40,469 bases of DNA from Chthoniobacteraceae bacterium (lineage in GTDB: Bacteria; Verrucomicrobiota; Verrucomicrobiia; Chthoniobacterales; Chthoniobacteraceae), in the NCBI GenBank assembly GCA_947479475.1, contig CANJZW010000040.1, forward strand, positions 1-40,469, written 5' to 3'. The number at the start of each line of letters is the position of its first letter. Position 1 is the stretch's first letter. Below, in pieces: positions 6,879 to 18,100 of the stretch. Position numbers and translations under genes: made by a program. Under the pieces are notes generated by a model. That model searched no databases and was not told the origin of the DNA. It saw nothing but the letters and a program-made list of their open reading frames with translations.

Positions 6879-7553
6879 TCATTCCACAGTCTGTTCAACC
6901 CCGAGTTTTCCCAGAACCTCCGCAGGCGGACCGTCGAACTTAGCAAGGGGCGTGTTTCCAACGTATCCGATCGCAGCCCAACCAGCCGGGGTGCTGAAAT
7001 ACGCTCCCATCGCAAGGCCCCTCATTTTGTGGAAGAAACGTGCGGCGTTTTTAAACCCGGCCCGCACCCTTTCAGGTTGGCAAACCGACTCGCACAAAGC
7101 TTCCAACTGCGCGGCCTCCAGGGCTGGAACCTCCCGCTGAAACCGCGAGGCCGCCTCGGAAACCATCCATGCCAACCCCTCCAAAATCAGAGGACGATCC
7201 TCCTGCTGGACGGGGTACGGGGCGCTCACCCACTCGTCAACAAACTCCGGCACCCCCAGCGAACTCGCCGACGGCCCGAGATGATCCGCAGGCAAAAGGA
7301 CGTCGCACAGAGCCACGACGCAGGCCTTCTGGACTGGATTGAACGTCAGAGGCCAGAGTTCTCCGGGTTTGTAGGCGCGCAGCAGTTCGGGATCGGTCCC
7401 ATAACCCGTGCTGGCTGGGGGCTTGGCGCTCTGAAGAAGCGGGGACTCTGCGCCAAAAAGTGCAGCCTCCCCGGCGCTCAGCGCGGCGGCCGTAGCAGCG
7501 AACCATTGAAAAACGGCCCGGCGGGACAATCTGTTTGAGTTAGGCGTGTTCAT
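6879..7553 (-). CDS. Gluconate 2-dehydrogenase subunit 3 family protein (Tat-exported)
   Basis: 224 residues. The N-terminus has a twin-arginine signal: Ser-Arg11-Arg12-Ala-Val-Phe followed by a hydrophobic Ala-rich stretch (about 16-32). The rest matches the gluconate 2-dehydrogenase subunit 3 pattern, with 'FNPVQKACVVALCDVLLPAD' near residue 70. In this family the small subunit accompanies a GMC-type flavoprotein and provides the Tat signal for the complex. The large subunit gene ends 29 bases upstream on the same strand, so the two form an operon, and the complex is expected in the periplasm. The cytochrome c subunit found in gluconate dehydrogenase is not next to it. The substrate is unknown. 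Confidence 0.8.
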   Translation of the reverse strand: MNTPNSNRLSRRAVFQWFAATAAALSAGEAALFGAESPLLQSAKPPASTGYGTDPELLRAYKPGELWPLTFNPVQKACVVALCDVLLPADHLGPSASSLGVPEFVDEWVSAPYPVQQEDRPLILEGLAWMVSEAASRFQREVPALEAAQLEALCESVCQPERVRAGFKNAARFFHKMRGLAMGAYFSTPAGWAAIGYVGNTPLAKFDGPPAEVLGKLGVEQTVE

Positions 7554-7582
7554 GAAGGTGGGTTTCCCTTGAAATGCAGAAG

Positions 7583-9373
7583 CTAAAGGTTGCCGCGCCG
7601 TGCCTCTTCAAGGATGTGATCGGCCGCGCGCCAGGACAGCGCCATGATTGTCAGCGTAGGATTTTTGTCCGAGTTGGACGCAAAAGGGGCGCCGTCGGAT
7701 ATAAACAGGTTTTTCACATCCCAAGTCCGGTTCCACGAGTTGCACACGGAATCTTTGGCGCTCTCGCCCATGATCGCGCCCCCGACCTCGTGAATGACTT
7801 TTCCGCCCGGCTCAATGAACTCGAGCGGCTTGTCCGAGGCGTTCTTGCTCACGGTTCCACCCATGGACTCAATCAGCTCTGAGAAGGTCTTCCGGGCGTG
7901 CGCGACTTGGTTGAGCTCCTGCTCGCTCCATTTCCAATGCCACCGCAGCACGGGGATGCCCCACTTGTCCTTCAACGTGGGATCCAGTTCGCAAAAACTG
8001 CTCTTATTTGGAATCATCTCGCCCCGGCACGAGTACGAAACCAGCGAGCCGTAATACCGGCGGGCCGCCTCCTTGAGTTTGGTGCCGTAAAGACCCTGAA
8101 TCAGGTCGTCAGGAACCGGGTTGCTCCCGTTCGGCATTTTTCGCGAACCGCCCATCTCGATGTGGTAGCCGCGGGCGAAGTCCATTTTGCCGGCGGCCTG
8201 GTTCTGATAAAGCCACCAGGGGGCGTAAAAGTGGGAGCCCCCCGCCCCGTCCTCGTTGTAAGGCGGGCAGTTTTCAAGCAGCGGAATTTGGCCGGACACA
8301 TTCGTGCCAACCGTGTCCATAATGTACTTGCCCACCAGTCCGCTGGAGTTTGCAAGCCCGCGACCGCCCCTGGAATTGAGCAAAATCCGCACCGTCTCCC
8401 CACTGCTTGCGGCAAGGACAACCACGCGCGCAGACACCCGTTGTTCCTGCCCCGTGGTCTTGTCAATGTAAAGAACCCCGGTGGCCTTGCCCTCGGCGTT
8501 CACCAACACTTCGCGAGCGTGCGCGTTAGGGATGATGTCCAGGTTGCCTGTCGCGAGGGCCGGGGGAATGTGGACCGTTGTTGACTGATAATTCGCGCCA
8601 GTGCTGCAACCGCGCCCACAATCAGTCGCCCAAAAACAGGCGGCCCGGGCGCGCATCGAATCCGCGACGATCCGCTGCGCCCATGGATTGTTTGGGTGGA
8701 GTCTGGCGGGAATGGTTTCCGCATCAAGGGGGCGGGTCAGTATCGCCCTGTGGATAGAAAGGAAGGGGACGCCGAGTTTTTTTCCGAACTTTTGGGACAG
8801 CAATTCTGCCGCGCGGCCCTTGGGGGGCGGCAGAAGGACACCGGCAGGGGAATCCGGCGTGTTTTCAAGGCCCGAATTGGTGCCGTACACGCCTATGAGC
8901 ATTTCCACCTTGGTGTAGTAAGGGTCGACATCGACGTAGGAAATGGGCCAGTCCAAGCCCAGCCCGTCCCTGGAGCGCGGCTTGAAGTCGTAGGGACCGT
9001 TGCGCAGGGAGATGCGGCCCCAGTGGTTAGTGCGGCCGCCGAGCATCCTGGGACGCCACCAATGGAACTGTTCCTCCTTTTTTTCGGACGCCTGCGTGTA
9101 GGGCTCTCCGGGCACCTGCCAACCGCCATCGATGGTGGAGTCGAAGAAGCCGAAGTTTTTGTCCGGGGTTGGGAGGCCCCGTAAGGGGGCTTGGTCCGGC
9201 CTCTGGAACATCGGGGTTTCCAAGGCGGGCTGGTAGTTCCGGCCGGCTTCGAGCATGACGCATTTAAGCCCCCCCAAGCAAAGGGTATAAGCCATTTGAG
9301 CGCCGCCGGCGCCCGAGCCCACAATAATCACATCATACGCGGACTGGGATTTGGAGGAAGTAATGAGAGCCAT
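7583..9373 (-). CDS. GMC family FAD-dependent oxidoreductase
   Basis: 596 residues, typical of the large subunit of gluconate/sugar dehydrogenases. The FAD-binding Rossmann motif is Gly19-x-Gly21-x-x-Gly24 in 'VIIVGSGAGGAQ', followed by 'CVMLEAG' ending the second strand. The GMC C-terminal domain has 'HEVGGAIMG' and the closing 'SDGAPFASNSDKNPTLTIMAL', where the His/Asn catalytic pair sits. It has no signal peptide of its own; export with the Tat-bearing small subunit encoded downstream is likely. A good ribosome-binding site (AAGGAG, about 9 bases before the ATG) supports the start, an exception in this window. The family oxidises sugar or polyol alcohol groups; the actual substrate cannot be read from sequence. 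Confidence 0.88.
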   Translation of the reverse strand: MALITSSKSQSAYDVIIVGSGAGGAQMAYTLCLGGLKCVMLEAGRNYQPALETPMFQRPDQAPLRGLPTPDKNFGFFDSTIDGGWQVPGEPYTQASEKKEEQFHWWRPRMLGGRTNHWGRISLRNGPYDFKPRSRDGLGLDWPISYVDVDPYYTKVEMLIGVYGTNSGLENTPDSPAGVLLPPPKGRAAELLSQKFGKKLGVPFLSIHRAILTRPLDAETIPARLHPNNPWAQRIVADSMRARAACFWATDCGRGCSTGANYQSTTVHIPPALATGNLDIIPNAHAREVLVNAEGKATGVLYIDKTTGQEQRVSARVVVLAASSGETVRILLNSRGGRGLANSSGLVGKYIMDTVGTNVSGQIPLLENCPPYNEDGAGGSHFYAPWWLYQNQAAGKMDFARGYHIEMGGSRKMPNGSNPVPDDLIQGLYGTKLKEAARRYYGSLVSYSCRGEMIPNKSSFCELDPTLKDKWGIPVLRWHWKWSEQELNQVAHARKTFSELIESMGGTVSKNASDKPLEFIEPGGKVIHEVGGAIMGESAKDSVCNSWNRTWDVKNLFISDGAPFASNSDKNPTLTIMALSWRAADHILEEARRGNL

Positions 9374-9692
9374 GGGAAGAACTCCTTGGTTACAAGAAAA
9401 CCAGATCTCTCAACAGACAGATTATTAAATGATTCTCAAGAACCGCACCCGATCGAACAAGGGTGGCCCACGACTGCCACTCACCCAAAATTTCAATCCG
9501 ACTTGACGATCTTTTCTACTCGCCCCTAACCAACCCTTCCTCGCGTCGAAACTTTTGAGTAAACAGGCGCCCCACCCATTGGTGGACATAACTAGTGTGG
9601 AGCGAGAAATCTTCGGCTAGAGTCCGACGACGAAATCTTTTCCAATTCGTTTTTCCTACTGAGGCACCTCTCCACCCTACGCACCTTTCGCC
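9374..9692. other. Divergent intergenic region
   Basis: About 320 bases between the GMC dehydrogenase and the glycosyltransferase-like gene. It contains the AAGGAG ribosome-binding site of the dehydrogenase near 9384-9389 and a small inverted repeat CCACC-CATT-GGTGG at 9572-9585. No convincing promoter pair and no RNA gene were found. The long minus-strand open frame entering from 10103 is a shadow of the next gene. Confidence 0.5.
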
Positions 9693-10703
9693 ATGCAGCT
9701 TTGTGTTCTTAATCCCGGCAGTAAAGATCCCGACCAGCTTTTCCCCGACTTCGCCGGAAAACCCGACCCTCTCACCCCCACGCCTCTGGGATACCGGGCT
9801 TTCGCGGCCTGCACCGGTGGCGGCTACTACCGGAGGGACTCCTCCATCCCAGAACACGAACGCCGCGTCCTGCTTGTCCTCCATCGCAACCTCAAGGCAT
9901 GCCGTCAAACGGTCATCAACCTGCGGCGCGCCGGGAAAACCATCATCCTCGCCTGGGAGAGACCAGGCTCTTTCGAACTCGAAAACGTTCTTCGCAGCCC
10001 CTCCGATCTGAGCCTCTTCCGCGAAATTTGTTCCCGAGCCCACGGGGCACTCGCAGTCACCTCCGATCTTGAGCCTGTTTTCCGAGGCGGCGGTATCATG
10101 CATGTTGAAAACATTCCGATGCCCTTGCCCATTGAATCCACAGAATGGGACTTTTCAATCCGACCCGAAGAACGGCAGGGCATCTTTTTGGGAACTTGGG
10201 ACCGCTCCGATGTTTCCCACCGACACCTCACTGCACTGATGGGGCTGAAGGACGTGGTTTCGCAAATGTACGAGCCGCTCACCGTATTCAACCTCGATGG
10301 CTGGCGCGGGCGACGCTGGTTGCGTCAACTAGGATACCCGAACGGGCTCCTGCGCGTCATTGAACGCCGTCTTCCCCACGTCGAATATTTGCGCAAAATG
10401 GCAACGCACAAAATGGTTGTTCAACTGGATGCAAGCGGCGGGGCAGGCCGCGTGGCGGGCGATGCTCTCCTTTGCCGCATCCCCTGCGTCGGAGGCAATG
10501 GCATCACCGAGCGCATCATTTTTCCGGAACTGAGCGACCCGCGAACCTCAACTCCCGACGTCCTCTATTCCGTGTCTCGGTTACTAGACCACGGCCACGA
10601 CCGGGAAATCGCTGTCGAACAAGCTCTCGAATTCGCCAGACAACGTTTGTCGTTTGCTCTGATACAACAGTCTTTGGAACAACTTTTCCACTGCTTCGGC
10701 TAA
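9693..10703 (+). CDS. Glycosyltransferase-like protein (GT-B fold suspected)
   Basis: 336 residues, soluble, no signal peptide. I do not recognise a precise family. The C-terminal third has a layout like the donor-binding half of GT-B glycosyltransferases: 'ATHKMVVQLDASGGAGRVAGDALLCRIP' followed by a small-residue turn and an acidic 'GITERIIFPEL' (residues about 227-280), then a helical tail. The middle contains 'GIFLGTWDRSDVSHR', similar to the linker into the second Rossmann domain. The AsmA-like gene starts 25 bases downstream on the same strand, suggesting a link with envelope lipid or polysaccharide biogenesis. The call rests on fold-level resemblance only. Confidence 0.4.
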   Translation: MQLCVLNPGSKDPDQLFPDFAGKPDPLTPTPLGYRAFAACTGGGYYRRDSSIPEHERRVLLVLHRNLKACRQTVINLRRAGKTIILAWERPGSFELENVLRSPSDLSLFREICSRAHGALAVTSDLEPVFRGGGIMHVENIPMPLPIESTEWDFSIRPEERQGIFLGTWDRSDVSHRHLTALMGLKDVVSQMYEPLTVFNLDGWRGRRWLRQLGYPNGLLRVIERRLPHVEYLRKMATHKMVVQLDASGGAGRVAGDALLCRIPCVGGNGITERIIFPELSDPRTSTPDVLYSVSRLLDHGHDREIAVEQALEFARQRLSFALIQQSLEQLFHCFG

Positions 10704-10728
10704 CGTCATGATTTAAGGTGTACTGCTC

Positions 10729-13182
10729 ATGTCCCGACCGCGTCTGCGCCGCTTTTTTCAAACCGTTCTAATTCTGCTTTGCGCCTCCTTGCTCTGGGCT
10801 GCGTGGTATGGCGCAAAAAGGGGCCTCACGCGCAGTTGGCGCGAGCGTATTTTTGCCGAATTCCGAGAGCAGGGCATCGAAATTGCCTTTAAAAAACTTA
10901 CCGCCGATCCCTTCCACGGCTTTGTGGCACGGGAAGTCGCGATCTTTGATGCCAATGACCACCAGCGAATTTTAGCTGAGATCGATCATCTCACGCTCAA
11001 CATCGACTGGAGCCGTCTTATTAAAAAACGGCCCTTTGTGAGCGCTCTGGAGCTTCGCAACGCCCGGCTCTCGCTTCCCCTCAACCGCCGCGATCCGCAA
11101 AGCCAGCGCCTCGAAATCACCCGCCTACAGGCAAGGTTGCTGCTGCCTGAAAAACAAGTCCGCCTTGTTCATGCCGAAGCGCGCGCGCTCGGAATCAAAC
11201 TGCGCGCAGAAGGCTGGATTTCAAACCCAGCCTCCCTCGCAGAGACGGACTCCACAAACTCCCCCGCGTGGTTGCCGATGGCTGAAAAAGCGATCCGCGA
11301 ACTTCAGTCCATCGAGTGGCGCAGCGAATCCCCGATAATCCGCTTTCAATTTAGCGGCGACATGGCGGCACCTGGCTCGGTGAGCGCCACGGCCCACATC
11401 GAAGCGGACGAATTTACCGTTCGAGGTTATGCCTTAGACAACTTTTCGCTCTCTGCAGCCTGGCACGATAAGGCGTTGGATCTGCAAGAGATGAACTTCG
11501 AGGATAAAAGCGGCAGCCTCCACGCAGTCGGGCGCTGGAACCCGTCTGGAGAAATTGAGGCCCGAATGGAATCCACCCTCGACCCCTGCAAATTAGCCGC
11601 CGTGTTCGGCCATGCGCTCCCACCCGAAATGCTCCAATTCCAGCACCGCCCTTCGATCCGTGCTCATCTGGAAGGCAACCTCAACTCCGACCAACCGCCC
11701 CGCATCACCGGTTCTATTAACTCCAAAAGTTTCTTTTGGAAAAGGGAGCCTCTCGAATCTCTGAACGCCATCGGTTCATGGGAGGGAAACAAATGGTCGA
11801 TCCGGGAGTTGGAAATAAAACACAAACGCGGACTCTTGAAGGGGGACGTTTTATGCAGCCCCGAGGAATTCCGAGCCAAGGTCACCAGCACGCTTCCCCT
11901 GCCGCTCCTCGCACTGGCGCTGCCCGAACAACCCGCCAACAGTCCCATCCACTGGCTGCAAACTGACGAACCTGTGACCGTTCAACTCGAAGCGCAGGGG
12001 CCAGCGCCCGACTTCAAGACGTGCACAGCCTGGGGCAAGGTCCAAGTGAAGCAGGGCACCTTCCGGAGCGTTCCATTTGAAAAATTCACAACGGCACTCT
12101 CCTTAAAAGGCGGGGCCTGGAACTTTGGCCCATTCCAACTCAAACGGAAGGAGGGCGTCGGGGAGGGCTCCGTCACCTACGACACCGTCACCAACAGCCT
12201 TTTTCTGCATGACATCAAAGCGCGCCTGAACCCAACCGAAGCCATGATGATGGTAGAACCGGATTGGGTGCCCTACGTTTCACCCTACCGCTTCAAAGGC
12301 CCCGCCCCCCTGGTAACGGTCCGCGGTTCGGCAAAGCCGCAATCAGAAGAACACACAAACATCGCCGTAACCCTCGAGTGCAAAGGCGGCATGGACTACG
12401 ACTTCGCCGGCAAAACCCTGCCAGTCGAAGAGATCTCGGCACAATTGCTCTTCACACCCCACAGGGTGCAACTCACCTCGGTCAACGGCCGACTTTTTGG
12501 GGGCAAAATCGACGGCAACGTTGATATCGCCGTCAAACCCGATAGCGCGCCGCACAAAGCTTCCCTCTACATCACCAACATGGATTTCGCCGCGCTGAGC
12601 CGAATGTACGCAGACTACGACGATTCAAAGGGACGCCTTAACTGCTCTTTCCTCTGGAAAGGAGATGACGACAACGCGCGCAAAGTTGATGGATCAGGAC
12701 AACTTTCCATCACGGATGGAAATGTGTTCCTCATTCCCTTTCTTGGCCCCCTCTCAGGCCTCCTCAATACGGTAATTCCAGGCCTTGGCGTAAGCACCGC
12801 CCACAAAGCAACGGCCTCATTCACCATCAAAGACGGCGTTTTTAATACCCGCAACCTGCATGTCGACGGCACAAGCTTTACCCTTCGCGGACACGGCGAT
12901 CTCCGTTTTATGGACGACTCCATGCAGTTCTACGCACGTGTAAACGCCAGAAGCCTTCCCGGCATAGTCCTCTTTCCCGTCAGCAAACTCCTCGAATACG
13001 CCGCTGAAGGAAAGTTGTCCAAACCCGTCTGGAAACCACGTATCCTCACTCGCCGCGAACGCTCGGAGGCAGACCCCTCAGCGATGGATTCCGAGTCCGA
13101 CGAAGCTCCTCAAGATCCGGCGCCTGCTACCAAAGCCCTGCCCAAGGCGCCAGCGCCCTCCCCGCCAGGGCCCAAAAGATAA
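10729..13182 (+). CDS. AsmA-like envelope protein
   Basis: 817 residues. A short basic N-terminus is followed by one transmembrane helix (about residues 10-28), then a long beta-rich region with the N-terminal AsmA-type start 'GFVAREVAIFD...ILAEIDHLTLNIDWSRLI'. The C-terminal part has the AsmA_2-like segment 'GSGQLSITDGNVFLIPFLGPLSGLLN', then 'ATASFTIKDGVFNTRNLHVDG'. The last 60 residues are Pro/Ala-rich and probably disordered. Proteins of this superfamily (AsmA, TamB, YhdP) are inner-membrane anchored, span the periplasm and are implicated in lipid transport to the outer membrane, which fits a Gram-negative cell. It follows the glycosyltransferase-like gene closely and converges with mntH after a 27-base gap; no clear hairpin is visible there. 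Confidence 0.75.
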   Translation: MSRPRLRRFFQTVLILLCASLLWAAWYGAKRGLTRSWRERIFAEFREQGIEIAFKKLTADPFHGFVAREVAIFDANDHQRILAEIDHLTLNIDWSRLIKKRPFVSALELRNARLSLPLNRRDPQSQRLEITRLQARLLLPEKQVRLVHAEARALGIKLRAEGWISNPASLAETDSTNSPAWLPMAEKAIRELQSIEWRSESPIIRFQFSGDMAAPGSVSATAHIEADEFTVRGYALDNFSLSAAWHDKALDLQEMNFEDKSGSLHAVGRWNPSGEIEARMESTLDPCKLAAVFGHALPPEMLQFQHRPSIRAHLEGNLNSDQPPRITGSINSKSFFWKREPLESLNAIGSWEGNKWSIRELEIKHKRGLLKGDVLCSPEEFRAKVTSTLPLPLLALALPEQPANSPIHWLQTDEPVTVQLEAQGPAPDFKTCTAWGKVQVKQGTFRSVPFEKFTTALSLKGGAWNFGPFQLKRKEGVGEGSVTYDTVTNSLFLHDIKARLNPTEAMMMVEPDWVPYVSPYRFKGPAPLVTVRGSAKPQSEEHTNIAVTLECKGGMDYDFAGKTLPVEEISAQLLFTPHRVQLTSVNGRLFGGKIDGNVDIAVKPDSAPHKASLYITNMDFAALSRMYADYDDSKGRLNCSFLWKGDDDNARKVDGSGQLSITDGNVFLIPFLGPLSGLLNTVIPGLGVSTAHKATASFTIKDGVFNTRNLHVDGTSFTLRGHGDLRFMDDSMQFYARVNARSLPGIVLFPVSKLLEYAAEGKLSKPVWKPRILTRRERSEADPSAMDSESDEAPQDPAPATKALPKAPAPSPPGPKR

Positions 13183-13209
13183 ACAGGCGACGCGGCACGA
13201 CCGCACGCT

Positions 13210-14553
13210 TCACCACATTTCTCGCAGCAGGAGAATGTTGAGTAGCACGATCACGCCGGACACCACCCAGGAGACGGCCGACAGCCAGCGAGGGATCGCC
13301 AGTGTTCCCATCACCTTTCCGCTCGAAACAAATTGGACGAGGGGAATGACCGCGAAGGGCAACTGCATAGAGAGCACTACCTGGCTGAACACCAAGAGAC
13401 GGCTCGTGCCGTGCTCACCGTAAAGTGCGCTTACAAACACCACAGGAATGACCGCAAGACCACGAGTCAACAAACGTCGCGCCCACGGCTTTAAACGCAG
13501 GTGCAGAAATCCCTCCATGACAATTTGCCCGGCGAGCGTCCCGGTCACCGTCGAGTTCAGACCGCTCGCGAGGAGTGCCACCCCAAACAAAGTTGCCGCC
13601 AAACCCGTTCCCAAAAGCGGGCTCAGCAACTGGTAAGCATCCTGAATCTCAGCGACATCCGTCCGGCCACTCTTGTAAAATACGGCTGCCGACAAGGCAA
13701 GAATCGCGGCGTTTACAAAGAGCGCCAGCCCGAGGGCCAGTGTGCTGTCTAACGTCGCCCATCGAATCGCGTGTCGCCGCCCTGCCTCATTTCGCTCGAA
13801 AGCACGCGTTTGCACGATGGAGGAATGCAGGTACAAGTTGTGGGGCATCACCGTGGCACCCAAAATCCCGATCGAAATGTAGAGCATCTCCGGATTGCGC
13901 ACTGGCGCGGTAGGATCGAAAAAACCGTTGAACAATTCGCTCAATTGAGGGGACGCCATCGCAAGCTGGACGGCAAAACATCCCGCGATCATCACAATCA
14001 ATGAAAATATAAACGCCTCCAACCAGCGGAATCCGCGTCGCATCAAAAGCAGCACCAGCAAAGCATCGAGCACCGTCAGAACGGCTCCCAGCACCATCGG
14101 GATGCCAAACAGCAACTTCATCGCCAACGCGGTTCCGATCACCTCCGCAAGATCGCACGCGATGATCGCAATTTCGCACAACACCCACAGCCCGTATCCC
14201 ACGGCCGGCGGATACTGCTCACGGCACGCCTGAGCCAGATCCCGCCCGGATACAATACCCAGACGCGCTGAAAGAGCCTGCAACAACATCGCCATCAGGT
14301 TTGAAACAAACACCACCCCAAGCAAGGCGTACCCGAACTTGGACCCGCCCGCGATACAGGTCGCCCAGTTTCCGGGATCCATGTACCCCACCGAGATCAG
14401 GCATCCAGGGCCGGCAAACGCCAAAAACTGGCGCAATAGCGAACCAGTCCTTTGCACAGGCACACTCGAATGCACCTCTGGAAGGCTGTTTCTCAACTCC
14501 TCATGCGTTGCGGTGTGGACATCCCCCGCCTCCTTTTTTCCTAACCATCGCAC
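13210..14553 (-). CDS. mntH: Nramp-family Mn2+/divalent metal transporter MntH
   Basis: 447 residues with about eleven hydrophobic segments. The metal-binding motif Asp59-Pro-Gly-Asn62 in helix 1 and Ala-Thr-Val-Met236-Pro-His-Asn in helix 6 are both intact, as in bacterial MntH. It imports Mn2+ (possibly Fe2+) across the inner membrane with protons. Translation appears to start at GTG 14553: no ATG is available before residue 58, and the first helix would otherwise be lost. The gene is divergent from mntR with a 145-base shared regulatory region containing a palindromic candidate operator, so repression by Mn-loaded MntR is expected. Confidence 0.93.
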   Translation of the reverse strand: MRWLGKKEAGDVHTATHEELRNSLPEVHSSVPVQRTGSLLRQFLAFAGPGCLISVGYMDPGNWATCIAGGSKFGYALLGVVFVSNLMAMLLQALSARLGIVSGRDLAQACREQYPPAVGYGLWVLCEIAIIACDLAEVIGTALAMKLLFGIPMVLGAVLTVLDALLVLLLMRRGFRWLEAFIFSLIVMIAGCFAVQLAMASPQLSELFNGFFDPTAPVRNPEMLYISIGILGATVMPHNLYLHSSIVQTRAFERNEAGRRHAIRWATLDSTLALGLALFVNAAILALSAAVFYKSGRTDVAEIQDAYQLLSPLLGTGLAATLFGVALLASGLNSTVTGTLAGQIVMEGFLHLRLKPWARRLLTRGLAVIPVVFVSALYGEHGTSRLLVFSQVVLSMQLPFAVIPLVQFVSSGKVMGTLAIPRWLSAVSWVVSGVIVLLNILLLREMW

Positions 14554-14559
14554 ATTTTC

Positions 14560-14588
14560 ATATTCTGACCTCGAGCGGCGGCTGTCAA
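14560..14588 (-). promoter_or_regulatory. mntH promoter, -35 TTGACA and -10 GAATAT
   Basis: On the minus strand a perfect TTGACA (14588-14583) is followed after 17 bases by GAATAT (14565-14560), a weak -10. The expected transcription start is within a base or two of the GTG start codon at 14553, implying a leaderless or nearly leaderless message. The palindromic box at 14593-14612 lies just upstream of the -35. Confidence 0.55.
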
Positions 14589-14592
14589 GGCG

Positions 14593-14612
14593 AAGTTAGC
14601 CACGCCTAACTT
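14593..14612. promoter_or_regulatory. Candidate MntR operator (palindrome)
   Basis: Seven-base arms AAGTTAG and CTAACTT flank a 6-base centre (CCACGC). The arms resemble half-sites of DtxR-family operators, whose consensus contains TTAGGTTAG/CTAACCTAA. It lies between divergent mntH and mntR, five bases upstream of the mntH -35. Binding by the MntR encoded next door is inferred. Confidence 0.6.
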
Positions 14613-14661
14613 TCTTGCACCCTCCTACCTCTCTCCCTCCGCCTCACCCCCGCCCCGCACG

Positions 14662-14690
14662 TTGACCGCCCTCCCAAGAAGCGGTACCCT
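14662..14690 (+). promoter_or_regulatory. mntR promoter, TTGACC-17-TACCCT
   Basis: TTGACC at 14662-14667 and TACCCT at 14685-14690 are separated by exactly 17 bases. The -10 ends eight bases before the ATG at 14699, so transcription is expected to start at or within three bases of the start codon. No ribosome-binding site is present, consistent with a leaderless mRNA. Confidence 0.55.
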
Positions 14691-14698
14691 TCCCCTTC

Positions 14699-15154
14699 AT
14701 GCCCCCACGGTCCCAAAAACGCCACGCCTCCTCCGCCGTCGAGGACTACCTCGAGCAGATTCTGGAGCTCATCAATACCAAAGGGTATGCCCGTGTCGTG
14801 GACATCGCCCAGCGCCTTTCCATTTCTCAAGCCAGCGTCACAAACATGGTGCAGAAACTCGACGCAGATGGGCTCTTAAAGTACGAAAAATACCGTGGCT
14901 TGGTTCTAACCACCGCAGGCGAGGAGCTCGCACGCAATATCACCCTGAGGCACCAACTGCTCAGCGACTTTCTTCATCTCCTAGGGCTTGATCCTCAGGT
15001 CATCCATCACGACGTGGAAGGAATGGAACACCATGTCAGTCCGGAGACAGTCCATGCGATTGAATGTCTCACGAGCCACCTCAAAAGACGGCCTGCCCTG
15101 TTACGCAGTATCCGCAGTGATTCCACGACGCCCAGAAATCGGCGCACCCCCTGA
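14699..15154 (+). CDS. mntR: Manganese-responsive regulator MntR (DtxR family)
   Basis: 151 residues. The N-terminal winged helix ('RVVDIAQRLSISQASVTNMVQKL') and the linker 'YEKYRGLVLT' closely resemble Bacillus MntR. All six positions that bind Mn2+ in MntR appear conserved: Asp16 and Glu19 in 'EDYLEQI', His85 in 'LRHQLL', and Glu107, Glu110 and His111 in 'DVEGMEHH'. There is no SH3-like third domain, so it is the short MntR type and not the iron-responsive DtxR/IdeR type. It should repress mntH when Mn2+ is plentiful. It is divergent from mntH, and a lipoprotein gene begins five bases after its stop. Confidence 0.92.
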   Translation: MPPRSQKRHASSAVEDYLEQILELINTKGYARVVDIAQRLSISQASVTNMVQKLDADGLLKYEKYRGLVLTTAGEELARNITLRHQLLSDFLHLLGLDPQVIHHDVEGMEHHVSPETVHAIECLTSHLKRRPALLRSIRSDSTTPRNRRTP

Positions 15155-15159
15155 TCCCT

Positions 15160-15633
15160 ATGAAAACAAAGATTTTATTTCTCCTGCTGACAGCTCTCGC
15201 TCTGAATGCCTGTCAAACCGGCCCCTCAGCCCGCGACCTTCGCCTTGCCCGGGCGACGATGGAACAGAACATCCAAAACGAGCCGAAAGGAAACTACTTC
15301 GTCGGGCGGCGTTACTACAAAGTGGATTACAAAATGTGGGGGTATTTGCGTGCACCTCGGGAGCCATGGATCGATTCACGACTCGTGGTGCTGAACGAGG
15401 ACCGTATGCTGGCCCCCGACCGCCAACTCAACACGCTAGGGTCCGACAACGGGTATGAATACAAACTGTTCGGCCGCTTCTCAGGCGAAGACGTTTACGA
15501 GCCTGCGAGCAACGCAACCTATCCCGAGTTTGTGCTCGAACGGGCACAATTGCTGACCAAAAAACCTGGACCCATCTTCAAAAGCCGCAAGGCGTTCGAC
15601 CCAAAGGAACGTTATTACCCAGCCCCCTACTGA
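15160..15633 (+). CDS. Small lipoprotein of unknown function
   Basis: 157 residues. The N-terminus is a lipoprotein signal: Lys-rich start, hydrophobic core, then lipobox Leu-Asn-Ala-Cys18, so the mature protein should be lipid-anchored in the envelope. The mature part is rich in Tyr, Arg and Pro ('GRRYYKVDYKMWGYLRAPREPW') with no domain I recognise. It begins five bases after mntR and may be co-transcribed with it, which does not by itself imply a role in manganese handling. It converges with ligA. Confidence 0.75.
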   Translation: MKTKILFLLLTALALNACQTGPSARDLRLARATMEQNIQNEPKGNYFVGRRYYKVDYKMWGYLRAPREPWIDSRLVVLNEDRMLAPDRQLNTLGSDNGYEYKLFGRFSGEDVYEPASNATYPEFVLERAQLLTKKPGPIFKSRKAFDPKERYYPAPY

Positions 15634-15673
15634 AGCTCGCTGGCATTCAGGGCATTGTGCGCCCCAACCCACC

Positions 15674-18043
<2,370 letters not shown>

Positions 18044-18100
18044 CTAACAAGTCCTGCCGAAGCTTTCTTTTTCTTCACTGCCAAGCCCCAATTTTCAGGA

